Source: Chloropicon primus (lineage: Eukaryota > Chlorophyta > Chloropicophyceae > Chloropicales > Chloropicaceae). From it: a stretch of DNA of 64,000 nucleotides. The notes beneath the pieces are model-generated. The model was given only the letters and a program-made list of their open reading frames with translations. It ran no database searches and was not told the DNA's origin. The stretch is from assembly GCA_023205875.1 (NCBI GenBank), contig CP060754.1, positions 186,001 to 250,000 of the forward strand, in the 5' to 3' direction. The position numbers were made by a program, and so were the translations under genes. Positions 56,852 through 64,000 of this stretch are shown in pieces. The stretch's first letter is position 1, and each line of letters opens with the position of its first letter.

Positions 56852-57899
56852 ATGGCGATGGCGGTGAGGGCGAGCGTTGTTGTGGGACGGAGGCTGTGGG
56901 GGGCAGGGGAGGGGAGGTGTGGGGGCCTCGGCGGGTCGCTTAGGGTGTGGTCGAGCGAGGCCGCCACGGCGAACGCACCGGGAGGAGGGGGGGGAGATCA
57001 TAGGAGGAGTGCTAACGACGTGAATTTCGGGTACTCGAAGGTGGAGAGGGCACAGCACAAGGGTCTCGTGAAGGACGTTTTCGAGAAGGTTGCCCCGAAA
57101 TACGACGCGATGAACGATTTCATGAGCTTCTTCCTCCACAGGGCCTGGAAGGACCGCTTCGTCAGCACCGTTCACCCCTTCGCGGGCCAGAGGCACCTCG
57201 ACGTCGCCGGAGGCACGGGCGACGTGGGCTTCCGCGTCCTCAGGGAGATCAGGAGGGCGGAGGAGGACCACGTCGTCGAGCACAACGCGGAGCCTCCGAG
57301 CAAGGGGTCGGTGTGCATCTGTGACATCAACGGAGCGATGCTTGAGGAGGGGAAGAAGAAGGTGGAGACCCTGGATATTCCCGACGCGGCCCAGGGGCTC
57401 TCGTGGGTGGAGAGCGATGCGGAGTCCCTTCCCTTCGAGGACTCGACCTTTGACACGTACACGATCTCTTTCGGAATCAGAAACGTTTCCAACATTGACA
57501 AGTGCCTGAGGGAGGCACACAGAGTGTTGAAGAGAGGGGGGCACTTTTGCTGCCTGGAGTTCAGTCAAGTCAACAACGAGGTCCTGAGGCAGATCTACGA
57601 TCTGTACTCGATGAACGTCATCCCTTACATCGGAGCTGCTTACGCGGGGGACGCGAACAGCTACCAGTATCTCGTGGAAAGCATAAGAAAGTTTCCGGAA
57701 CAGGTGAGTCCTTCTGAAATTCCTAGCCTGCCTCCTCTCTCACTGCTCGACTGACACGCGCACACGACGACGCGACCGACTTCCCGCGATGCAACAGGAT
57801 CACTTCGCAGAGATCATCGCTGCCAATGGCTTCAAGAGCGTCAGGTACGAGAATCTGCTCGACGGCGTGGTCGCCATCCATTCTGGGTTCAAGCTCTAG
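56852..57899 (+). CDS. COQ5: COQ5/UbiE-type C-methyltransferase
   Basis: Two exons: 56852-57703 and 57798-57899, giving 317 aa. An Arg-rich leader (MAMAVRASVVVGRRLWGAGE) resembles a mitochondrial presequence. The UbiE/COQ5 signature VFEKVAPKYDAMNDFMSFFL is followed by the SAM site LDVAGGTGDVGFRVL. Then come WVESDAESLPFEDSTFDTYT, ISFGIRNVSNIDKCL, VLKRGGHFCCLEFS and, in the last exon, FKSVRYENLLDGVVAIHSGF. The enzyme methylates the ring in ubiquinone synthesis. A plastid menaquinone/phylloquinone role (MenG) is a less likely alternative. Confidence 0.92.
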
Positions 57900-57940
57900 G
57901 TAGCAGTCGTCGCTCAGGCAAAGGAAAACGGCGGAATTTA

Positions 57941-58724
57941 TTATCGTTTTATTGGCAGTCCCGAGCTCGCCCACTGCATCATTCCTCCGGTCATGTTGTG
58001 CACCTCCTCGTACTGGTCGTTGAGCGCGAGCTGGCTGGCCATCATGCTCCTCTGACCGATTTTGCAGCCCTTTTGTGTACGCCATTAACAATTGTAACAA
58101 CAAGAGATCACCAAGTGCACACACACACACACACACCAGGGAGGAGGTCAGCGATCTCCTCGCGACGACGCGCCGAGAAGGTCAGGCAGGGGCACTCACC
58201 ATGATTATTTTCGTAGACTTGTCCGGCACCGCAGCCCTGAGCTGCTCCACGAACTTTGTGTTCGGCGTCATGCCTGCCTCCGAGAAGAACACCACAGGGA
58301 TGTTCACCGAATCCTCAACGTGGCCAGAAGCGAACTCCTCCTCCGTCCTGATCGCGAGCGAGGAGAGCAAAGCTTGCGCTGTCAGTGGTGGACAAGATGA
58401 AGATGAAGACTCTTCACTCGTCGTTTCTGCTTACCTGCAGTCCACGAACTTCCACCCGTCCGTCTGGAGGAGCTCGAAAGCCTCAGCGGGTTCCATGTGC
58501 CCCATGTCACCGTTCGATGCCGAGCAAGCGAATCGCGACAAGGCGGACAGCCTCGCGTGGCGTGGTCCCCCTCCCGCTGGCGCCCTGGAGCTCCCCCCCT
58601 GATCGAACTCCACCTTGATCACCTTTCGCACCATGCCTTGAAGCGCGGCGACGGTCCTTCCGTCTCTCCTTCCCGCGTACGAGGCTATGCCCCGTCTAAC
58701 ACCCAGAGACACTTGCCTAAGCAT
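57941..58724 (-). CDS. Rhodanese-domain protein, probably organellar
   Basis: Three exons: complement of 57941-58069, 58200-58347 and 58435-58724, giving 188 aa. The leader MLRQVSLGVRRGIASYAGRR is basic and transit-like. The rhodanese fold is seen only after splicing: WKFVDCRTEEEFASGHVEDS, then MVGCKIGQRSMMASQLALND with the catalytic Cys loop C-K-I-G-Q-R-S, and HNMTGGMMQWASSGLPIKR. Single-domain rhodaneses move sulfane sulfur or act as regulatory modules in plastids and mitochondria. The stop codon is 41 bp from that of COQ5. AATAAA overlaps its last codons (CCAATAAAACGATAA), so its message is likely polyadenylated immediately after the stop. A (CA)n run lies in intron 2. Confidence 0.85.
58118..58136. 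repeat. (CA)n microsatellite in a rhodanese-gene intron
   Basis: About nine CA units inside the second intron of the rhodanese gene. Confidence 0.85.
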
Positions 58725-58867
58725 GCCGCCTCTCTGTCCCGCCCGTCACCACACGACACACGACACGACACGAACGCCCAGAAGCAGAAGCGAGCGCCAA
58801 CCCAAGGCCACTTTTCTCCCACCTGGTGGCGGGGCGTCGGAGGGTAGAGGAGAGAGAGGGCGCGGTT

Positions 58868-58877
58868 GGGTTTAGGG
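58868..58877. promoter_or_regulatory. Telo-box-like motif GGGTTTAGGG
   Basis: Ten bases of the TTTAGGG telomere repeat, 97 bp upstream of the Sen15-like start. It resembles the longer array at 52560-52596. In plants telo-boxes occur in promoters of translation and cell-cycle genes. Confidence 0.3.
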
Positions 58878-58973
58878 CAGAGGGGGGAGAGGGGGCTGGA
58901 CGAGATCCGGTGGCTGCGGTGGGACTTGGACGCGAGGGGTGGGGGGCAGGGCTGCTGCGGTGGAGGCGAAAAG

Positions 58974-59720
58974 ATGGAACAGGGAGGAGGGGAGCCTGAA
59001 CCTGCAGGGAGGGGAAAGGGACAGAACGGGGCGGGGGCGCGGAGGGAGAGGGGCGGGAGGAGTCGCTCCGTCCGGGGGAGCAACCTGAGGGGCGATGTCA
59101 TTCGAAAGGGGCTCGAGAGGGGCGGGAGGAGCGTCAGAGGCCTCATCGAGTCTTACACCGACTTCTTCGCCAGAGTGGACTCGGAGGACGCGATCGTGGG
59201 CCACAGGGAGTGGCTCGCGAACAAGGACGACGTGAGTTTGAGCGCCCCCCCGGATCGACAGGCGCGGCGGATCCACTGACCCCTTCTTTGCCTTGCTGCT
59301 GCGCTCGCAGATTTATTTGGTGTACTGCCACCTGGTGGGCGCGGGGTTCTCCGTGGACGCCGTGCGGAGGAGCGACCGGGCGAGGGCGTACTACGTCCTC
59401 GCGAGCAAGGTGAGTGGACCTCGAGGCCTCGGGAGAGAGAGAGAGAAAGAGAGAGAGACGGACGAAAAATAGGACTGACGTGCCCCTCCCGTCTCGTCGG
59501 CCTCTCGCAGAGGGGGGCGCAGCAGAAGAGCAGGACGGTGGCCCCAGTGAGCGTGGGCTGCCCGAACTTGACCCCGGCTTGGATCCACCTGGTGGTCGAC
59601 GAGTGCCCGCAGTACGAGGAGGGCCTCGTCAAGGGCGGCAGGGAGGTCACCCTCGCGTTCGTGGACAGCGACAGCGTCCACCTGCTGCCCGTGTCCGGGA
59701 CGCTGCCGACGCCCACCTAG
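58974..59720 (+). CDS. Sen15-like tRNA-splicing endonuclease subunit (tentative)
   Basis: Three exons: 58974-59231, 59311-59409 and 59511-59720, giving 188 aa. After a basic, Gly/Arg-rich leader the sequence reads HREWLANKDDIYLVYCHLVG. It continues VAPVSVGCPNLTPAWIHLVV and then GREVTLAFVDSDSVHLLPVS near the end. The pattern of a strand with LVY.., a VxPV strand and a late LAxVDSDS strand matches the Sen15 fold (human TSEN15 has LAIVESDSTIVYY). Sen15 is a structural, non-catalytic subunit of the nuclear tRNA-intron endonuclease. Similarity is weak overall, so this is a hypothesis. Confidence 0.6.
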
Positions 59721-60020
59721 GGGGTGTGGGGGGAGGGAGAGCGAAAGAGCGGCGAGTAGCTACCTTCCTTCCGCCGGGGGGGGGGTTCAGACAAGGAGGA
59801 CCAGGACGACGAGGATGAGACAAAAGCATGGAAATCACGACGACGACAACGTCGTACGGTGGAGGACGCACACACTGGCCTTCTTTGGTGCTCTTGACAA
59901 TTTCGTTGTCCATGGGATGGGGTGCATTCTCCTCCTCCCAGACATAACGGAACATGGTTTTTTTTTGCTCTGAGGAAGAGGAGGAGGTCCCTGTCTTATA
60001 ATACGATACGCGCGACGACA
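59721..60020. other. Intergenic, no gene seen
   Basis: Between two same-strand genes. G-run near 59778 and T-run near 59957. Nothing else recognised. Confidence 0.5.
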
Positions 60021-63000
60021 ATGGCGACGTCGGCGTCGTCCTTTTCGTGGTCACAATGGGGTCGACTCGCCGTGGCGGCCGCTGCGCTGACCCTCGCGCT
60101 GACCCTCGCGTCGGTCGGTCGCTCTGCTGCGATGCTGGAGGAGGAGCTTCCGGAGCGCTTCCGGCCCTTGAGCGGGCTGGAGGTGGCGTTGGGCCTGAGC
60201 GGGTTGGGGCAGGTTCGCCGCGAGACGGTGGACGGCTCGCCGTGCGAGCTCCCCCTTCGGATCGGGGGGGACCGGTGGGCGGTCGACTGCGTGGAGTGGT
60301 GGGACGGTCAGGAGTGGTGCGTCTCGATTGGCGACGGGATGTGGCACGCCTGCAAGCCGCGCGCACCACCCCCCGGGAGGGGGCGGTCTCTGCTGGGCTC
60401 GGGCGGGGGGACGGGGGCGACCGTGGGGAGCCTGCTTGCCTCGGTGAGCGCGCCCCCGCCGGCGCCGGCCTCGCCGGAGCCCCCCTCCGCCGTCCCGGCG
60501 TTCGTTCCCCCTGAGCCCAAGGCCCCGGTGCTCTCGGGCCCGGTGACCATCAGCGAGTTCATGGCGTCGAACAAGGCGACCTACAGGGACAAGTCGGACG
60601 GCTCGTACCCCGACTGGATCGAGATTCACAACGCCTCCCCCGCGGAGGTCGACCTGGAGGGCTGGCAGCTGACCGACGATCCGGGCGCGCCCGGCAAGTG
60701 GACCTTCCCCACTGGGGTCTCCGTGCCGAGCCGGGGGTACGTGTTGGTCCTCGCGTCCGGGAAGGGCGGCCCCGGGAGGGGGGGGAAGGCGCTCCACGCC
60801 AACTTCAAGCTCGAGTCCGGCGGGGGGTACCTGGGCCTGCGCGACCCGAGGGGGGTCGTGGCGTCCGAGTGGGTGTACCCCCCGCAGCACGAGGACGTGT
60901 CCTACGGCACGTCGGGGGGAAACCTCCGCAACTTGATCGCGAGGGCCAAGGACCAGGGCGAGTCGTCGGGGAAGGACGAGGACTCGTACGGGTACCTGCA
61001 GAACCCCACCCCGAGGATGAGGAACTCGTACCTGAGGCTGATGGGGCCGGGGCTGTTCGAGGTCACGCGCGATCCCGAGGTCCGGCCCAGCCCCGGGGAG
61101 GACTACCAGATCAACGCCACCATCTACCGCGGCGCGGGCGGGGGAGACCTCCCTGCGGTGACCCTGTACTACAAGCCCGGCTTCCTCGCGGACACGATGG
61201 TCGAGATGGTGCCCACCGGGGACGTGACGGAGCTCGGGGGCATCGTCTACTCGGCGAAGATCCCGGGGGCCTCCCTGCAGGCGGGCAGCATGATCCGGTG
61301 GTACGTCACGGCCAGGGCCGGCCAGAAGATCAGCCTCTCCCGATCGCCAGAGGTGAAGGGGATCGGGGACCCCCAGTACTACGGCACGGTGGTCTCCTCG
61401 AGGAACGAGGGCAGGACGAACCTGCCGGTCATGCACCTCTTCTCCGCCAACGCGGGCGCGGCCACGAGCCAGAAGGGCGGGGTGGCCTCCGTGTTCTACG
61501 ACAACAGGTTCTACGACAACGTGAAGACGAGGAGGAGGGGCCAGACCACGATCTCCTGGGAGAAGCCGAAGCTCAAGCTCGACTTCAAGGGCAAGGTCTT
61601 CAAGTTTGCGGACGGGGAGAGGAAAGTCGAGGAGTTCAACCTGCAGAGCCACTACGTGGAGATCGGGAGCCAGACCTACATGAGAGAGGATCTGGGGTCC
61701 CAGGTCCTGCTGGAGGCTGGGGTTCCCACCCCGATCGTGTTCCCCCTCGACCTGTGGATGAACGGCAAGTTCTACGGCTTGTACTCGTTCGTCGAGCAGA
61801 TCGACGACACGTTCCTGAAGAGGAACAAGCTGCCGACCTCTGGTCCTCTGTACAAGGCCTGGCACCAGTGGAAAAGCAACCTGAGGTGGGACGTGGAGAC
61901 GGACGACATGCAGTGGGCCTACAGGAAGGGCAACCTGAAGGACGTCAAAATTCACGAGGACCGATTAGGGTCCTACGATGATCTGAAGAATTTCACCCTG
62001 GGACTCGTTGGCAAGGGGAGGACCAGAGACAGCTGGTCCAGGACGAACTACCTGTACCAGCACGTCAGCATACCAGAGGTCATCAACGAGTTGGCGGCCC
62101 AGAATCTCATCATCAATCAGGACAGGCTGACGAAGAACTTTTACGTGTACTACGATCCGAGCACGGCGGAATGGATGAAGCTGCCCTGGGACCTCGAGGC
62201 TGCTTTCGGGTTGAGCCCCAAGCTGGGCGGCCAGCCCTCGGAGCTCTACTGCGTCCTTGCCTGCGAGCAGTTTAACTCCCCCCTCTACGGGGACAGCGAG
62301 CACCCCCAAGACATCAGGGACTTCTTCGACGGCGGGAGGTGGAACAGGAAGCTGCAATTCATTTACAGGCCCCCGACGCCTTCTTACTGGGGAGGGCACC
62401 ACCACAGCAACGAGGAGCCCGAGTGGACATGCGAGGACCCCGGGCAGGATGGAACCCAGTGCTTTGGGGACAAGAGCCCAAGGTACGCCGATGGGACGTT
62501 CAACTACCTATACGACGCAGTCCTGGACGTGAAGAGCACGAGGGAGATGTACTTGAGAAGGCTCAGGACCCTCATGGACCACTTCATGAACGGGCGCCTG
62601 GAGCAGATGATCACGGAGCACTACAAGCAGATAAGGCCGTCTGCCAAGTTGGACAACTCGATCTGGAAGAGGGGGGACATTGACGAGGGGTACGAGCAGC
62701 TGCTGACGGAGCAGCTGCCCCTCAGAAGGGAGCAGCTGTACGACACGTATGGTCCGTCTGGTTCTGGGCTCATTCCGGGGCCGCAGAAGGAGAACCCCCG
62801 GGCGGGCATCGAGGTGGAGCCCCGCTACGGCGTGATCGAGATCAGCAACAAGGAGCAGGAGGCCATCGATGTGAGCGGCTGGGAAGTTCAGGGGGGGGTC
62901 AGGTACAGCCTGAAGCCAGGAACGGTCATTCCCTCCGACTCCAAGCTGGTCCTTTGCGGCGACGTCCTGAAGTGCAAGAAGATGGGCAAGTACGCGGACG

Positions 63001-63101
63001 CTCACCTCCTCGTGGTGGGGCCATTCAAGGGAAGCTTGCCCGATCAGGCAGGCGGGATCAGGCTCCTGGATGCCAAGGGGCGCCTGGTCGACGAGCTGTG
63101 A
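60021..63101 (+). CDS. Secretory LTD-CotH domain protein
   Basis: Intronless, 1026 aa from the ATG at 60021. A signal or anchor sequence (LAVAAAALTLALTLASVG) is followed by a Cys/Trp-containing segment (WAVDCVEWWDGQEWCVSIGD) and a Pro-rich linker. A lamin-tail domain comes next (VTISEFMASNKATYRDKSDG, YPDWIEIHNASPAEVDLEGW, FKLESGGGYLGLRDPRG). A beta-rich region then leads to the CotH domain, with LGSQVLLEAGVPTPIVFPLD, WMNGKFYGLYSFVEQIDDTF and FYVYYDPSTAEWMKLPWDLE. A second lamin-tail-like block closes the chain (YGVIEISNKEQEAIDVSGWE). CotH proteins are protein kinases in Bacillus spore coats, and LTD-CotH fusions are common in bacteria. In an alga it may phosphorylate secreted proteins. Single-exon structure fits possible transfer from bacteria. 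Confidence 0.85.
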   Translation: MATSASSFSWSQWGRLAVAAAALTLALTLASVGRSAAMLEEELPERFRPLSGLEVALGLSGLGQVRRETVDGSPCELPLRIGGDRWAVDCVEWWDGQEWCVSIGDGMWHACKPRAPPPGRGRSLLGSGGGTGATVGSLLASVSAPPPAPASPEPPSAVPAFVPPEPKAPVLSGPVTISEFMASNKATYRDKSDGSYPDWIEIHNASPAEVDLEGWQLTDDPGAPGKWTFPTGVSVPSRGYVLVLASGKGGPGRGGKALHANFKLESGGGYLGLRDPRGVVASEWVYPPQHEDVSYGTSGGNLRNLIARAKDQGESSGKDEDSYGYLQNPTPRMRNSYLRLMGPGLFEVTRDPEVRPSPGEDYQINATIYRGAGGGDLPAVTLYYKPGFLADTMVEMVPTGDVTELGGIVYSAKIPGASLQAGSMIRWYVTARAGQKISLSRSPEVKGIGDPQYYGTVVSSRNEGRTNLPVMHLFSANAGAATSQKGGVASVFYDNRFYDNVKTRRRGQTTISWEKPKLKLDFKGKVFKFADGERKVEEFNLQSHYVEIGSQTYMREDLGSQVLLEAGVPTPIVFPLDLWMNGKFYGLYSFVEQIDDTFLKRNKLPTSGPLYKAWHQWKSNLRWDVETDDMQWAYRKGNLKDVKIHEDRLGSYDDLKNFTLGLVGKGRTRDSWSRTNYLYQHVSIPEVINELAAQNLIINQDRLTKNFYVYYDPSTAEWMKLPWDLEAAFGLSPKLGGQPSELYCVLACEQFNSPLYGDSEHPQDIRDFFDGGRWNRKLQFIYRPPTPSYWGGHHHSNEEPEWTCEDPGQDGTQCFGDKSPRYADGTFNYLYDAVLDVKSTREMYLRRLRTLMDHFMNGRLEQMITEHYKQIRPSAKLDNSIWKRGDIDEGYEQLLTEQLPLRREQLYDTYGPSGSGLIPGPQKENPRAGIEVEPRYGVIEISNKEQEAIDVSGWEVQGGVRYSLKPGTVIPSDSKLVLCGDVLKCKKMGKYADAHLLVVGPFKGSLPDQAGGIRLLDAKGRLVDEL

Positions 63102-63184
63102 GACAAGCAAAAATCGTGTAAAAGAAAAAAAAACTAATTTCAAGAGACAAATCCCCTTCCTCTTCTTTCTCGCCGGCTCTCCCA

Positions 63185-64000
63185 CTAGTTCAGGTTGAGG
63201 CTCCTGCAGTCGTCCGCGATCAGTGGAGTCGGCTGGTCCACGTCCGTGCACAGGGCCGAGGTCAGCACTTCTTGGGCCGGTGCGGAGTACATGTTTCTCA
63301 TCCACGTCAGGCTGTGCTTTGGGTTAATGATGAGCCCCGAGTAGGTTGGGTGGAGGGCGAAGATGATGTCCTCCAAGAGGACGTCAGCCTCCGGGTACCT
63401 CGCCTCGAACCAGTCGTCCCCGGCGGGGCTATTGTCGTTGATTCTGCGGTCCGATCTCCACAGGGCCTTGTCCTGGATAAACTTGAACTTCGACTCGTCG
63501 GTGATGTTGTAGGCCTCGACGATCTTCTCCGCGGTGATGTTCTGCATGTAGGTCTCGTCGATCACCACGTCCGCCTGCTCCAAGAGGGCGTGGAAGCCCT
63601 CGGGGTCGCTCAGGTTGAAGACGTAGCCGTTGCTGGCAGTCAGCCCATCCACGGCGGAGGTTTCGATCAGGGGGGTGGCGCCGGCGTCCTTGATGTACTC
63701 GCTCCAGTACGCAGAGTCCGAGACCTTGAAGTAGCCATCCGATTTCATGGTCGGGCCATAGTCGTAGGGGAAGCTCTTTTGCACGACGGCGACCTTGATC
63801 GGGTCGAAGTCCCGCGCGAAGACGCTCACCTTGGACTTGTGGCACTCGTACCTCTCCTTCACCTTGCCGAAGATGTCGTTCGCCGCGCACTCCTGGCCGA
63901 AGAACGGGGCGAAGAACTTGATCCACTCCGAAGTCCCGAGCATCGACCCGTCCTTCTGCTCGGCGGACACCGCGAACTGGATCGTCTCCGGGGCGATATC
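63185..64000 (-). CDS. Periplasmic-binding-like protein, truncated by window end (tentative)
   Basis: Minus-strand gene whose 5' part lies beyond the window; 271 residues plus stop are visible. The reading frame stays open to base 64000, beginning DIAPETIQFAVSAEQKDGS. Visible features are an ordered alpha/beta pattern: KVAVVQKSFPYDYGP, SAYWSEYIKDAGATPLIETS, ADVVIDETYMQNITAEKI, WFEARYPEADVLLEDIIFAL and HPTYSGLIINPKHSLTWMRN. The layout resembles the second lobe of siderophore or metal-binding proteins of the TroA/FhuD class. Two Cys pairs hint at a secreted or surface location. The signal sequence, if any, is outside the window. Family assignment is weak. Confidence 0.55.
   Translation of the reverse strand, partial: DIAPETIQFAVSAEQKDGSMLGTSEWIKFFAPFFGQECAANDIFGKVKERYECHKSKVSVFARDFDPIKVAVVQKSFPYDYGPTMKSDGYFKVSDSAYWSEYIKDAGATPLIETSAVDGLTASNGYVFNLSDPEGFHALLEQADVVIDETYMQNITAEKIVEAYNITDESKFKFIQDKALWRSDRRINDNSPAGDDWFEARYPEADVLLEDIIFALHPTYSGLIINPKHSLTWMRNMYSAPAQEVLTSALCTDVDQPTPLIADDCRSLNLN

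Noticed and set aside
58348-58434. Upstream acceptor for the rhodanese second exon
   Set aside because: The earlier AG (after CCACTGACAG) puts the exon out of frame. The acceptor before 58347 restores VDCRTEEEF, the expected rhodanese sequence.
60051-61955. 634-codon open frame antisense to the CotH gene
   Set aside because: Low-complexity Arg/Gly/His/Val composition with no recognisable domain; it mirrors the CotH coding sequence.
1-64000. Transposons, retro-elements, virus copies or CRISPR arrays
   Set aside because: No transposase, reverse transcriptase, integrase, capsid-like gene, terminal repeats or spaced direct repeats were seen. The repeats are microsatellites and short local duplications.

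Overview
This window is nuclear DNA from a eukaryote. It is GC-rich and gene-dense: 40 protein genes in 64 kb. About 16 genes carry short spliceosomal GT-AG introns (roughly 70-200 nt, one of about 465 nt), and there are no operons. The gene content suggests a plastid-bearing, flagellated unicellular alga. Plastid-type genes include a spliced anthranilate synthase glutaminase and a RsfS/Iojap protein, both with N-terminal leaders. Three genes serve axonemal dynein: DNAI7/IC97, DNAI2/ODA6 and DNAAF5. A SPPPP-type wall glycoprotein, a UDP-glucuronate 4-epimerase and a short run of TTTAGGG-type telomere repeats favour a green-lineage (prasinophyte-like) alga. That placement is inference, because other algal groups share some of these traits. 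AATAAA polyadenylation signals are visible at several gene ends.

Layout. At 1-3.5 kb there is unassigned DNA and then two tandem paralogues of a tail-anchored coiled-coil protein, which share a 285-bp block with no difference I can find. At 3.7-8.7 kb lie an EGF-domain sialyltransferase-like enzyme, a Kelch protein, a RING protein and ribosomal protein eL39. At 8.8-16.3 kb lie a PHD-finger class II histone deacetylase, a secreted orphan, a DUF1338 (2-oxoadipate dioxygenase-type) enzyme and a repeat-containing secreted protein. At 16.6-23.6 kb lie a Gat/Sct-type acyltransferase, splicing factor YJU2, RsfS, a PRA1 protein, TrpG and LYRM2. At 23.6-36 kb lie DNAI7, a kinesin, GAE, a two-repeat MYB protein, an amino-acid permease, two small secreted proteins and DNAI2. 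At 36.6-45.5 kb lie an alpha/beta hydrolase, NEMF/Rqc2, a GGQ release-factor-like protein, DNA polymerase eta, sterol C24-methyltransferase and a Gly-rich membrane protein. At 45.9-57.9 kb lie DNAAF5, a GT4 glycosyltransferase, serine hydroxymethyltransferase, a Pro-rich stalk membrane protein, a DEAH helicase and COQ5. At 57.9-64 kb lie a rhodanese, a Sen15-like protein, an LTD-CotH secretory protein and a truncated periplasmic-binding-like protein.

The genes are mostly unlinked housekeeping functions. There is a thematic concentration of axonemal dynein genes in 23.7-48.4 kb, and several secretory or cell-surface glycan genes (GT29-like, GAE, GT4, Pro-rich stalk, CotH). Neighbours alternate strand far more often than chance: 30 of 39 adjacent pairs are in opposite orientation. 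Head-to-head pairs are as little as about 90 bp apart and tail-to-tail stop codons as little as about 20 bp apart. I saw no transposon, viral copy, rRNA, tRNA or CRISPR.
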